The position numbers were made by a program, and so were the translations under genes. 64,000 nucleotides of DNA from an uncultured Cellvibrionales bacterium (GTDB lineage Bacteria; Pseudomonadota; Gammaproteobacteria; Pseudomonadales; Cellvibrionaceae). The notes below the pieces were generated by a model that did not search any database, had not been told where the DNA came from, and worked only from the letters and a program-made list of their open reading frames with translations. The stretch's first letter is position 1. The number at the start of each line of letters is the position of its first letter. This document shows, in pieces, positions 56,330-64,000 of the stretch. The stretch lies in NCBI GenBank assembly GCA_913020115.1, contig CAJWBQ010000003.1:62001-126000 (forward strand), in the 5' to 3' direction.

Positions 56330-56387
56330 GGGCCGTCAGGGTGCTTCATGTTGCGACCGGCCACAACATGAAGCACCCTGACGGCCC
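56330..56387. repeat. 24-bp perfect inverted repeat
   Basis: The arms at 56330-56353 and 56364-56387 are exact reverse complements over 24 bases, around a 10-base loop. It lies between the convergent purU and DUF599 genes. The stem is GC-rich (starts GGGCCGTCAGGG), with no T-run on either side. It may be a bidirectional terminator or a mobile palindromic element. Confidence 0.85.
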
Positions 56388-56435
56388 GAATTATCGGCAC
56401 AAGCAACCAACTAACCAGCCCAAACAACAAACCAC

Positions 56436-57149
56436 CTACTTCACCTTAATCGAAATCATTGCAAGCAATGGCTTAGAATGAAACTCTCGGCGATATAAAA
56501 CGGCCACAACAAAAGCTACTGCGACGATGAACAACCAAGGGCTAACAAACCAACTCATTACCGCCATCGCAAAGTAATAAGAACGCAGCCCATAGTTGTA
56601 ACTGTGTGCGGCTTGGTCAATGACTTTCGCTGCGTATAATGCAAACTCGCTGCGCTCGGCTTCGCTGACTGTTTCATCATCATGTAAAGGCGCGGAGCCC
56701 ACTAAAATATTGCAGAAACTGTATTGCCGCATGGACCATGTAAATGTAAAAAATGCGTAGACGAAAATTGAGACCAATACTAGGAATTTAAATTGAATAG
56801 CCGCAGGGTTATCGCTTACAGTGAAAGGAAGGTGCTCGAGTAAAGTAAAACCATTACCAGTAGTGGTGAGCACTGTCAGGATGCCGGCTAATATCAACAT
56901 GGTCGTGGAGGCAAAAAAGTTTACGCCACGCTCTAGGTTGGCCAGCAAGGACGCGTCGCCTACCCTGACTTCACGGGCCAGCATGTGACGCATCCAATCG
57001 ATACGATACTCGTGTAGGAGCGAACTGAGTGAGTGGGTTTTCTTGGCCATCACTTTGGCGAATTTTGCGTAAGTAATCCAGCAGGTCAAACACCACGCCA
57101 GTGCAAAAAAGTTCAACCAATCGTCTTGGCTTAACGCTTCTATCGACAC
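56436..57149 (-). CDS. DUF599 membrane protein
   Basis: The 237-residue inner-membrane protein has four to five helices (about 13-33, 75-98, 118-140, 200-225). Features of the DUF599 family are EYRIDWMRHML, ERGVNFFASTTMLILAG and FTWSMRQYSFCNILVGSAP. The function of the family is unknown. It is a single gene, divergent from the DTW gene. Confidence 0.88.
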   Translation of the reverse strand: MSIEALSQDDWLNFFALAWCLTCWITYAKFAKVMAKKTHSLSSLLHEYRIDWMRHMLAREVRVGDASLLANLERGVNFFASTTMLILAGILTVLTTTGNGFTLLEHLPFTVSDNPAAIQFKFLVLVSIFVYAFFTFTWSMRQYSFCNILVGSAPLHDDETVSEAERSEFALYAAKVIDQAAHSYNYGLRSYYFAMAVMSWFVSPWLFIVAVAFVVAVLYRREFHSKPLLAMISIKVK

Positions 57150-57201
57150 ACTTTACCTTCCCTTTTGTTTATCGCTTGATATTTGGCACTATGCCTCTAA
57201 C

Positions 57202-57828
57202 ATGGGCTCTATGCAAATGACTCGCCCCCGCTGTAACACCTGCGCCAGACCTCTAAAAACCTGCCTATGCGATTTGGTTCAAGTAGTAAATAACACCTGT
57301 GAGCTGCTCATCCTGCAGCATCCACGAGAGGAATTTGAAGCCAAGGGTACAGGGCGATTATTACATTTGTGTTTAAAGCGCAGCAAGCTGGTAGTGGGCG
57401 AAGAATTTGGCGATGAAGCGCTAAGAACGCTTCTGGGCGCTCAAAAAACAAACATACTTCTCTTTCCGCCCTCTGAAGATTCGCCTTTGGAAATTCAGCG
57501 ACTCCTTTCTGCGAGCGACGCCATGGCGCTGAATACGGGCAAGGCGGCCTCAGGCTTACGCCTAATTCTCATTGACGGCACATGGCGTAAAGCCCGCAAA
57601 ATGCTCCATTTGAGCCCCTTGCTTGCAGCACTACCGCGCCTGCAATTAAGCTCCCGAAAGTCTCATTACCACATCCGTAAAGCGCAACGCGCCGGTCAAC
57701 TGTCGAGCCTGGAAGCGGGCTATTGGGCACTGGCAGAAATGGGCGAAGCACATGATGAATTATTGCTTAGCTTTGAACGATTTTTGAACAGACAAGCTAT
57801 TTGGCGGGAAGACACTCACACTGAATGA
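57202..57828 (+). CDS. DTW-domain tRNA aminocarboxypropyltransferase-like protein
   Basis: The 208-residue protein has an N-terminal Zn-ribbon-like CNTCARPLKTCLCD, the QHPRE motif, and the DTW-type LILIDGTWRKARKM. DTW (TapT/TuaA) proteins transfer the 3-amino-3-carboxypropyl group of SAM to uridine-47 of tRNA (acp3U). A short C-terminal Phe/Arg-rich helix completes it. Starts at 57202 or at the Met five codons later. Confidence 0.88.
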   Translation: MGSMQMTRPRCNTCARPLKTCLCDLVQVVNNTCELLILQHPREEFEAKGTGRLLHLCLKRSKLVVGEEFGDEALRTLLGAQKTNILLFPPSEDSPLEIQRLLSASDAMALNTGKAASGLRLILIDGTWRKARKMLHLSPLLAALPRLQLSSRKSHYHIRKAQRAGQLSSLEAGYWALAEMGEAHDELLLSFERFLNRQAIWREDTHTE

Positions 57829-57889
57829 CCCCACCTCATATACCGGCTACAATGAACGCAAGTTATCCAATTCCTTTTTAGAGGCATAC

Positions 57890-60811
57890 ATGTCTAATCA
57901 GCAAGCCCTTTCAGCATTCAAAATGCTGCGTCGCCACGCCATCGACTCGCTTAATGTAACAGTAGAAGAATACGAACACATCAATACTGGCGCGCAGCAT
58001 ATTCACATTGCCGCCGACAACCCTGAAAACGTGTTTTTGGTGGCGCTGCGCACAGTGCCCCACGACTCAACGGGCGTTGCCCACATTCTTGAGCACACGG
58101 CGCTTTGTGGCAGCGAAAAATACCCCGTTCGCGATCCATTTTTCATGATGATTCGCCGCTCCTTAAATACTTTTATGAATGCCTTCACCAGCTCCGATTG
58201 GACGGCCTACCCTTTTGCCAGCCAAAACCGTAAAGACTTCAGCAATCTTTTAGACGTTTATTTGGACGCGGTATTTTTCTCACGCCTCGACCCGCTGGAC
58301 TTTGCTCAGGAAGGTCATCGCGTTGAATTTGAAACGCCTGATGACCCGAGTACAGCACTTGTGTACAAAGGCGTTGTTTTCAATGAGATGAAAGGTGCGA
58401 TGAGCTCTGTGCCCTCTCAGCTTTGGCAGACTCTAAGCAAATATTTGTTTCCCAATAACACCTATCACTTCAACAGTGGCGGTGAACCCGACTGCATACC
58501 CGACTTAAGTTACGAAGAACTGCTGGCGTTTTATAAGACTCACTATCACCCCAGTAATGCGATTTTTATGACCTATGGCGACATTCCCGCCGAAGAACAT
58601 CAAAGCCGATTCGAAAGTCAGGTATTGAGCAGATTTCAGCGCCTAGACACTGTCATTTCGGTCGAACCGGCAAAACGCTTTAATGCGCCTATAGCCGTAG
58701 AGGAGTCCTACCCTTTAACTGAGGACGGAGAGCTCAACAACAAGAGCCACATCGTTCTTGCTTGGCTGTTGGGACAAAGCACTAATTTGGAAGAGTCACT
58801 GAAAGCACACCTGCTAGGAAGTATTCTTCTAGACAATAGCGCGTCACCTCTCCAACAGGCCCTAGAAACCTCCACACTAGGTACGGCCCCCTCTCCGCTC
58901 TGCGGCCTAGATGACTCACAGCTCGAATTAATCTTTATTTGTGGACTTGAGGGCAGCAACCCAGGTCAGGCCGATGACATTGAGGCTATGATTTTCGAGG
59001 TGCTTGAGAACGTTGCTAAAAATGGCGTAGATCAAGCTGATCTCGAAGCTGCTTTACATCAACTGGAGTTACAACAACGAGAAGTGGGCGGCGACGGCTA
59101 CCCGTTTGGCTTGCAGATAATTCTTACCGCGTTGAATTCCGCTACACATCGCGGGGACCCTATTAGCTTGCTAGATCTAGACCCTGCGCTGGAAAAACTT
59201 CAACAAGAAATTAAAGACCCGAATTTTATCAAAGATTTGGCGAAAAACTTACTGCTTGAAAACCAGCACCGCGTTCGTTTAACACTAAAACCAGACGACA
59301 AGATGGCAGACCGTCAAGTAGCAGCGGAAGTTGCTCGACTGCAAAGCCGACGCGAAAGCCTGAGCAAGGATCAGGAGCAAGCCATCGTTGATCAAGCAAA
59401 AGCCTTGGTTGATCGGCAGATGCAGGTTGACGACGATACTATTTTACCGAAGGTAGGCCTAGAAGATATCCCGGAGCACCTTCACTATGTTCACGGTCAA
59501 GATGCGAACGCAAAAAACCTGAATTTAACTCAGTATTCTGCAGGCACTAACGGCCTTGTCTACCAGCAAATGATTATCAAAATGCCAGCGATGCCGGAAT
59601 CCTTGTACACGCTTTTGCCGTTCTACAGTATTTGCATGACTGAGCTGGGCGCGGGCGACAAAGACTATCTAGAAACTCAGCGTTGGCAGGCAGGCGTAAT
59701 CGGTTCCATTAATGCCTACAGCACCATTCGTGGCTCGGTGGAGGATGTGCAAGCGATTGATGCTTACTTTACGCTTTCAGCCAAAGCACTCAGCCGCAAT
59801 CAAGCGGCCATGACAGAGCTGATGCGAAGCACTTTTGACTCTGTTCGCTTCGACGAGCTGCAACGTATTCGTGAGCTGGTTTCTCAGGCGAGAGCCCGCC
59901 GCGAACAAAGTGTCACAGGCAGCGGCCACAGCCTTGCCCTAGCTGCGGCGAGTGCTGGAATGAGTCCTGCCGCGAAGCTCTCTCATCAGCTCAGTGGTTT
60001 AGGTGGCATTCAAGCAATTAAAGCTCTTGATGACGCTTTGCAAAGTGACGAGGCTTTAAGTGCATTTGCTCAACAGCTCAGTGATATTCACCAGCTCATG
60101 ATCGCCGCGCCAAGACAGTTTTTGCTCGTGGGCGAAGAAGAGCGCTTAGCGAATTATCAACAAGAATTAGATAGTCAGTGGCACTCTCCTACCACCTTCA
60201 ACAACACGCCATTTACTCTGGACCGCGTCAACGAAAACGTAAAAGAAGCTTGGCTGACTAACACTCAAGTAAATTTCTGTGCAAAAGCTTATCAAACTGT
60301 ACCCTCAGACCATCCTGATGCTGCGGTACTCAGTGTACTAGGCGGATTTTTGCGCAACGGTTATCTGCACAGAGCGATCCGTGAACAAGGTGGCGCCTAC
60401 GGTGCCGGTGCTAGCCAAGACAACAACATTGCCGCGTTCCGTTTTTACTCTTATCGCGACCCGCGTTTAAGTGAAACCCTGGACGATTTTGACTTATCTC
60501 TACAGTGGCTAAACGACAGCGACCACGAGTGGCAGCAAATTGAAGAAGCCATCTTAGGGGTAATCAGCGCCATCGATAAGCCAAGCTCTCCTGCAGGTGA
60601 AGCCAAGCAAACATTTCACGCAGAATTATTTGGCCGCACGCAAACTACCCGGGAGCGCTTCCGCAATCGAGTATTGCAAGTAAAACTGGACGATTTGCGG
60701 CGAGTGGCTAACACTTACCTCAAACCGGAATTAGCCAACATAGCGGTGGTAACAAATGCCGCCGCCAGCGAAACCGTTGCCGCCCTGGGGCTGGCTTCCA
60801 TTACTCTTTAA
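57890..60811 (+). CDS. PreP-like M16 (insulinase-family) metalloprotease
   Basis: The 973-residue protein has four M16 repeats in PreP order. The inverted zinc motif is H65-ILEH, with the third ligand Glu166 in GVVFNEMKGAM. The R-Y motif region near EQGGAYGAGAS lies in the C-terminal half. There is no signal peptide, so it is probably cytosolic; PreP-type enzymes degrade short peptides, including signal peptides. It is followed 10 bases on by the thioesterase gene. Confidence 0.9.
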   Translation: MSNQQALSAFKMLRRHAIDSLNVTVEEYEHINTGAQHIHIAADNPENVFLVALRTVPHDSTGVAHILEHTALCGSEKYPVRDPFFMMIRRSLNTFMNAFTSSDWTAYPFASQNRKDFSNLLDVYLDAVFFSRLDPLDFAQEGHRVEFETPDDPSTALVYKGVVFNEMKGAMSSVPSQLWQTLSKYLFPNNTYHFNSGGEPDCIPDLSYEELLAFYKTHYHPSNAIFMTYGDIPAEEHQSRFESQVLSRFQRLDTVISVEPAKRFNAPIAVEESYPLTEDGELNNKSHIVLAWLLGQSTNLEESLKAHLLGSILLDNSASPLQQALETSTLGTAPSPLCGLDDSQLELIFICGLEGSNPGQADDIEAMIFEVLENVAKNGVDQADLEAALHQLELQQREVGGDGYPFGLQIILTALNSATHRGDPISLLDLDPALEKLQQEIKDPNFIKDLAKNLLLENQHRVRLTLKPDDKMADRQVAAEVARLQSRRESLSKDQEQAIVDQAKALVDRQMQVDDDTILPKVGLEDIPEHLHYVHGQDANAKNLNLTQYSAGTNGLVYQQMIIKMPAMPESLYTLLPFYSICMTELGAGDKDYLETQRWQAGVIGSINAYSTIRGSVEDVQAIDAYFTLSAKALSRNQAAMTELMRSTFDSVRFDELQRIRELVSQARARREQSVTGSGHSLALAAASAGMSPAAKLSHQLSGLGGIQAIKALDDALQSDEALSAFAQQLSDIHQLMIAAPRQFLLVGEEERLANYQQELDSQWHSPTTFNNTPFTLDRVNENVKEAWLTNTQVNFCAKAYQTVPSDHPDAAVLSVLGGFLRNGYLHRAIREQGGAYGAGASQDNNIAAFRFYSYRDPRLSETLDDFDLSLQWLNDSDHEWQQIEEAILGVISAIDKPSSPAGEAKQTFHAELFGRTQTTRERFRNRVLQVKLDDLRRVANTYLKPELANIAVVTNAAASETVAALGLASITL

Positions 60812-60821
60812 GGGAACAACT

Positions 60822-61238
60822 ATGTTTAAACGTACCTTATCACCACGCTTTGCCGAAACAGATGCCCTCGGTCATCTCAGCAATACCACTCTGCCTATAT
60901 GGTTTGAAGACGCGCGCGAGCCCATCTTTCAAATATTTAACCCAGAGCTAAACCTGGCAAGCTGGAATCTAATTCTCGCAAGAATAGAGGTGGATTTCGT
61001 AAGACAGATATACTACGGCAGTGAAGTAGTTATTCGGACCTATGTAATAAAAGTAGGCAATACTTCTTTCACTTTACTGCAAGAGGCTTGGCAAAAAGGA
61101 GAGCTGGCGGCCCGTGGAACCGCCACTATGGTCTATTTCGATTATGCCAGCCAGCACTCAGCCAAAATACCTGAAATCTATCGCGAGCAATTGGAAGAAC
61201 ACAAGCTTGAAGGCGAAGAAGTCATCCATAGCAATTAA
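60822..61238 (+). CDS. Hotdog-fold acyl-CoA thioesterase (4HBT/YbgC-like)
   Basis: From the ATG at 60822 the protein has 138 residues and the 4HBT pattern: RFAETDALGHLSNTTLPIWFEDARE, with catalytic Asp in ETDALGH, then ARIEVDFVRQIYYGSEV. It hydrolyses acyl-CoA thioesters; substrate not defined. It starts 10 bases after the M16 protease stop and overlaps the convergent kinase by four bases. Confidence 0.88.
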   Translation: MFKRTLSPRFAETDALGHLSNTTLPIWFEDAREPIFQIFNPELNLASWNLILARIEVDFVRQIYYGSEVVIRTYVIKVGNTSFTLLQEAWQKGELAARGTATMVYFDYASQHSAKIPEIYREQLEEHKLEGEEVIHSN

Positions 61239-61927
61239 GGTATATATAGCTTGAAAACGCCCCCGCCCAGGGGGCCGTTGTTACTCAGTTCAATCCGACC
61301 GCACAAATCGTTCTGACAGTGCAACTTAGCCACCTCGTTAGCGAAATATAAACCGAGATTGGTACTGCCTGAATTGAAGGCATCACTGCTGCTTGAAAGC
61401 GTGGGCGCTCCCAGCATGGCTTCGGGATATCCTTCACCATCATCGGCAATGGCGATACACAGCACCTTGTCAACAAGTTCGGCTGACACCTGCAGCTTTT
61501 GTTTAGTATAGCGTGCACAGTTAATCAGCACATTGTGTACGACACCTCCGACCAAATCATTATCAAAATATCCGTTCAAATCAGCATCGCACTGAATATC
61601 AATTTCAATATTTCGAGTTTCAAACAACATATGATTACGCGCAATTTGATCTTCAATCAGATCGATCACAAAATGCTCGTCAATGTGCAGAGGCATACGG
61701 TTTTTTTGCATCCGATAGACACTCAAGAGCTGAATTAATTCGCCGTTAATTCTCGATGTTTCATACTGCAGGGTTGCAAAGCGCTTCGCCTGCTCATCAT
61801 TCTCTGGAGGAGTCTCCTGTATAATTCCCTCCAGCGAGCTGAGTAGCATACCCAATGAATTTTTCATATCGTGTACGCTGGACGCTAATACCAAAGAAAA
61901 ATCTAAAGAGTTTGAAGAGTCCTTCAT
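61235..61927 (-). CDS. Soluble sensor-less histidine kinase
   Basis: The 230-residue kinase has no membrane helix or input domain. The H-box is ASSVHDMKNSLGML (His19), the N-box VVHNVLINCARY, G1 ADDGEGYP and G2 STNLGLYFANEVA. It begins almost at the H-box, so it needs an external partner for sensing. It lies 34 bases after the REC-TPR gene and is probably its cognate partner. Confidence 0.87.
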   Translation of the reverse strand: MKDSSNSLDFSLVLASSVHDMKNSLGMLLSSLEGIIQETPPENDEQAKRFATLQYETSRINGELIQLLSVYRMQKNRMPLHIDEHFVIDLIEDQIARNHMLFETRNIEIDIQCDADLNGYFDNDLVGGVVHNVLINCARYTKQKLQVSAELVDKVLCIAIADDGEGYPEAMLGAPTLSSSSDAFNSGSTNLGLYFANEVAKLHCQNDLCGRIELSNNGPLGGGVFKLYIP

Positions 61928-61961
61928 ATCGTTGACCTTACAAAAATGTTTAACATTAAGT

Positions 61962-63584
61962 TCACCCTAACCTTCTAACCATTTCATGGAGTTGGCGGAA
62001 GCGCTGAAATTGTGGGTGGGTAGCAGTAATTTGTTTTTCAATTTTCTTAATGACATCGAGCGTTAAATCCATAGGCTCTGACTGCACGCCAAACTCCCGC
62101 ATCTCCGCCACAAGGGCTTGCACTAAATTTAGGTGCACACCAATATGATTGGGGAACAAGCGTTTCGCTTGCTGAAAACAAGCAATGGATTCTTTAAAAC
62201 GATTGTCATTATAAAGGCCAATGCCCTCTTTATTGATCTGTGCTACTCGCTGCCGGTTTACATCACTAACAGGCTCCTCTAAGAGGCGATCTATTTTCTG
62301 CAAGGCCTCTTCGTCGCCCTTTGAATCTTTGGTTAAGGTTTGCAGCAGCACATTAGCCTGCGCATCGTCGCCGGCCGCAAATTTGGCTTGCACCCTATCA
62401 AGTTCCGCCTCAAGACTCAATTGCATGTCTTGTTTTTCGATCAATACCTCAGCGTCTGCCATTAACTCCCGCGCGCGTACGTCGTTACCCAGACCATTTT
62501 GCACTTGGCTTTCAAGTAACTTCATTTGTACTTTTTCTTGGGCGTCCAATTCAAAGCGCGTACCCAGCGCGTCTGCCACTTTCAAGGCGTCTCTAGAAAG
62601 GTCTTTAGCTTGATCAGAATGTTCTTTAAACAAGGCGGCACTGGCGCGAAGAAAACTCATATGACTGCTCAATTCGTCGTAGCAGGAATTTTCACTGAGG
62701 CGCACCGTTCGCCGCCAGGCATTAGCCGCTACCGACAAGTCGTTATTTTCATCCGCCGTTTTTGCTAAGTTTTGTTGCCGGAGCAAAGCCATTGGGGATA
62801 TTTGCACCGCTTGCTGCAACACATCCTGCACCCGCTCAGTATCACCCTGAGCTTGACTGGTTGTTGCCAACTCATCGTAAGCCTGCATGCACAATGGATT
62901 TGCGGCTATAATCTCACCTAACCACTGACTTGAGGTATTCAGGTCTCCCTGCAGCCGTTTCACTTTTGCTAAGCCTACTTTTGCCCAATCTAAGGCCCGG
63001 ACTTCGAGCGCGTCGGTATATACCCTTTCCGCCAAGCCGTATTGTTCAGTTTCCAAGTAGAGCTGACCTAATAGTTTCTGGCACTGTGCGGTGTAGCGGC
63101 TGGCAGCGGCTATCTTCTGCTGGCACAGTTCAATTGCCTCAATCAGGGCACCGTTTTCAATCGCTTTATTCAGGTCAATTAGTTCGTCCCTCTGCAAGAG
63201 TAAGCGGTCTACTCGCTGCAAAAGCGATTTTGCGGTTATAGGCTTAGTGACGTAGGCATCTGGCTCGGAGTCATAGGCGGCCATCACAATACTTTTGCTA
63301 GACTCTGCACTCACGAGGATAAAGAGGCAGTGACTGCGCAGGATTTTCTCACTCCGCAGTTGCTCTAGAATTTGCTGACCATTTTGGCCTCTGCCCAAAT
63401 TATAATCACATAAAATAAGATCATAGGCCCTTTCTCGGCAATACTTTAACGCTTCGTTTGCCGAGACGGCTGAATCAACGACTTGAACCCCATGTTCCAT
63501 TAGGATTTTTGCCACAGTCATACGGAAATTGTCAAAGTCGTCGACGACCAGTATCCGCAGGTTTTCGTAGCCTGAATAGGCCAT
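61962..63584 (-). CDS. Response regulator with REC domain and TPR array
   Basis: From the ATG at 63584 (GGGAGGG upstream) the protein has 540 residues. An N-terminal receiver (RILVVDDFDNFRM; phospho-acceptor Asp60 in LILCDYNLG; Lys in YVTKPITA) is followed by about 400 residues of TPR-like helices, for example CQKLLGQLYLETEQYGLAERVY and ALDWAKVGLAKVKRLQGDLN. There is no DNA-binding or enzymatic domain, so output is through protein contacts. It is co-transcribed with the soluble kinase. The TTG at 63623 is a weaker alternative start. Confidence 0.88.
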   Translation of the reverse strand: MAYSGYENLRILVVDDFDNFRMTVAKILMEHGVQVVDSAVSANEALKYCRERAYDLILCDYNLGRGQNGQQILEQLRSEKILRSHCLFILVSAESSKSIVMAAYDSEPDAYVTKPITAKSLLQRVDRLLLQRDELIDLNKAIENGALIEAIELCQQKIAAASRYTAQCQKLLGQLYLETEQYGLAERVYTDALEVRALDWAKVGLAKVKRLQGDLNTSSQWLGEIIAANPLCMQAYDELATTSQAQGDTERVQDVLQQAVQISPMALLRQQNLAKTADENNDLSVAANAWRRTVRLSENSCYDELSSHMSFLRASAALFKEHSDQAKDLSRDALKVADALGTRFELDAQEKVQMKLLESQVQNGLGNDVRARELMADAEVLIEKQDMQLSLEAELDRVQAKFAAGDDAQANVLLQTLTKDSKGDEEALQKIDRLLEEPVSDVNRQRVAQINKEGIGLYNDNRFKESIACFQQAKRLFPNHIGVHLNLVQALVAEMREFGVQSEPMDLTLDVIKKIEKQITATHPQFQRFRQLHEMVRRLG

Positions 63585-63931
63585 AGAGTATTGCCCTCCC
63601 TTATGTCGATTTATCTGGGCCAAGCATAGACCATTTTAGGTGTGCCGGTCACCCCCGCGACAGTATCATTCCGCGCTAAGCGCCACTATAGCGCTGATCT
63701 CAGGAAAATTAACCGCCATAGAATTTCTGGGCTGTCGTGGCATAAAACCCAAGCAAAGTTTACTTTTGTGCTTGGGTAAATCAGAAGATTCTTTTCGCGA
63801 CAATGCAAGTAAGCGTAAATTTGCAGCATAAGCCATTAATTCCACGTAAAGATTCACCGCTAAATAATGGGCGATTCGCCTAAGCGCCTGTATACTGAAA
63901 ATTCCAACCGCAGAACATTAGAGATTCAACT
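63585..63931. other. Intergenic region with hairpin
   Basis: No convincing gene. CCCAAGCA (63748-63755) and TGCTTGGG (63769-63776) form an 8-bp stem, followed on the minus strand by GGGTTTT. It could terminate an unseen minus-strand small RNA. TATACT at 63891-63896 may be the -10 box of the lipoprotein gene at 63932. Confidence 0.35.
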
Positions 63932-64000
63932 GTGAAAATTTTTGCCAAAGTACCAACTTATTCTGCCTTTATGCTGGCGCTGCTTTCGGCCTGCGCCTCT
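63932..64000 (+). CDS. Lipoprotein, N-terminal fragment (cut by window end)
   Basis: A GTG at 63932 opens a frame running off the window (23 codons). It reads as a lipoprotein signal: Lys near the start, a hydrophobic core (YSAFMLALL) and lipobox LLSAC. The mature part is outside the window, so the function is unknown. Confidence 0.65.
   Translation, partial: MKIFAKVPTYSAFMLALLSACAS

Noticed and set aside
63666-63857. Minus-strand 63-codon frame near the window end
   Set aside because: It runs through a hairpin, has no RBS and no recognisable composition of a real protein.

Overview
The window reads as chromosome from a marine-type gammaproteobacterium, possibly close to Cellvibrionales. 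The family-level evidence is a FimV/HubP-like protein, a complete iscRSUA-hscBA-fdx-iscX operon, a Na+-translocating oxaloacetate decarboxylase, a rhombosortase with a GlyGly-CTERM protease, and a TonB-dependent receptor. No rRNA, tRNA, IS element, prophage or CRISPR array was seen. The genus cannot be fixed from the sequence alone.

Layout. 1-6.5 kb: start of a FimV-like gene (-), an R2-like diiron protein (+), a rhombosortase with its secreted metalloprotease (-), and a double cyclic-nucleotide-domain/rhodanese protein (-). 6.5-10.3 kb: a compact transcription unit encoding a 29-residue Cys-rich peptide, a 17-codon ORF before a MATE exporter, purC, and a small hypothetical gene. 10.4-17.3 kb: cinA and the ISC operon, with an IscR-type operator over its promoter. 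17.4-20.9 kb: oadGAB. 21.3-23 kb: FMN riboswitch, ribH2-type lumazine synthase, dusC.

23-36 kb is the most distinctive region. It holds three gamma-glutamyltransferase (GGT) genes, a TorS-like hybrid kinase overlapping a stand-alone periplasmic binding protein, an OmpR-type regulator and a large TonB-dependent receptor. Three of its promoter regions carry the same direct repeat (ending GTTAACA, half-sites 11 bp apart). I infer a signal-responsive system for capture and periplasmic breakdown of gamma-glutamyl compounds such as glutathione; the ligand is not proven. A MacA/MacB-type exporter with two different permeases follows (36-40.5 kb).

40.7-46 kb: small membrane and nuclease genes, a decayed acyl-CoA dehydrogenase pseudogene, a regulator with two fused TetR units, and an SDR oxidoreductase. 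46.4-55.3 kb: alkylsulfatase-like lipoprotein, two AraC regulators, an AIM24-like protein, a protein joining winged-helix-like repeats to a nuclease-like C-terminus, DEAD-box helicase deaD, and a ketopantoate reductase-like gene. 55.4-64 kb: purU, a 24-bp perfect inverted repeat, DUF599, a DTW-domain tRNA-modification protein, a PreP-like M16 protease, a thioesterase, a soluble kinase with a REC-TPR regulator, and the start of a lipoprotein gene at the window edge.
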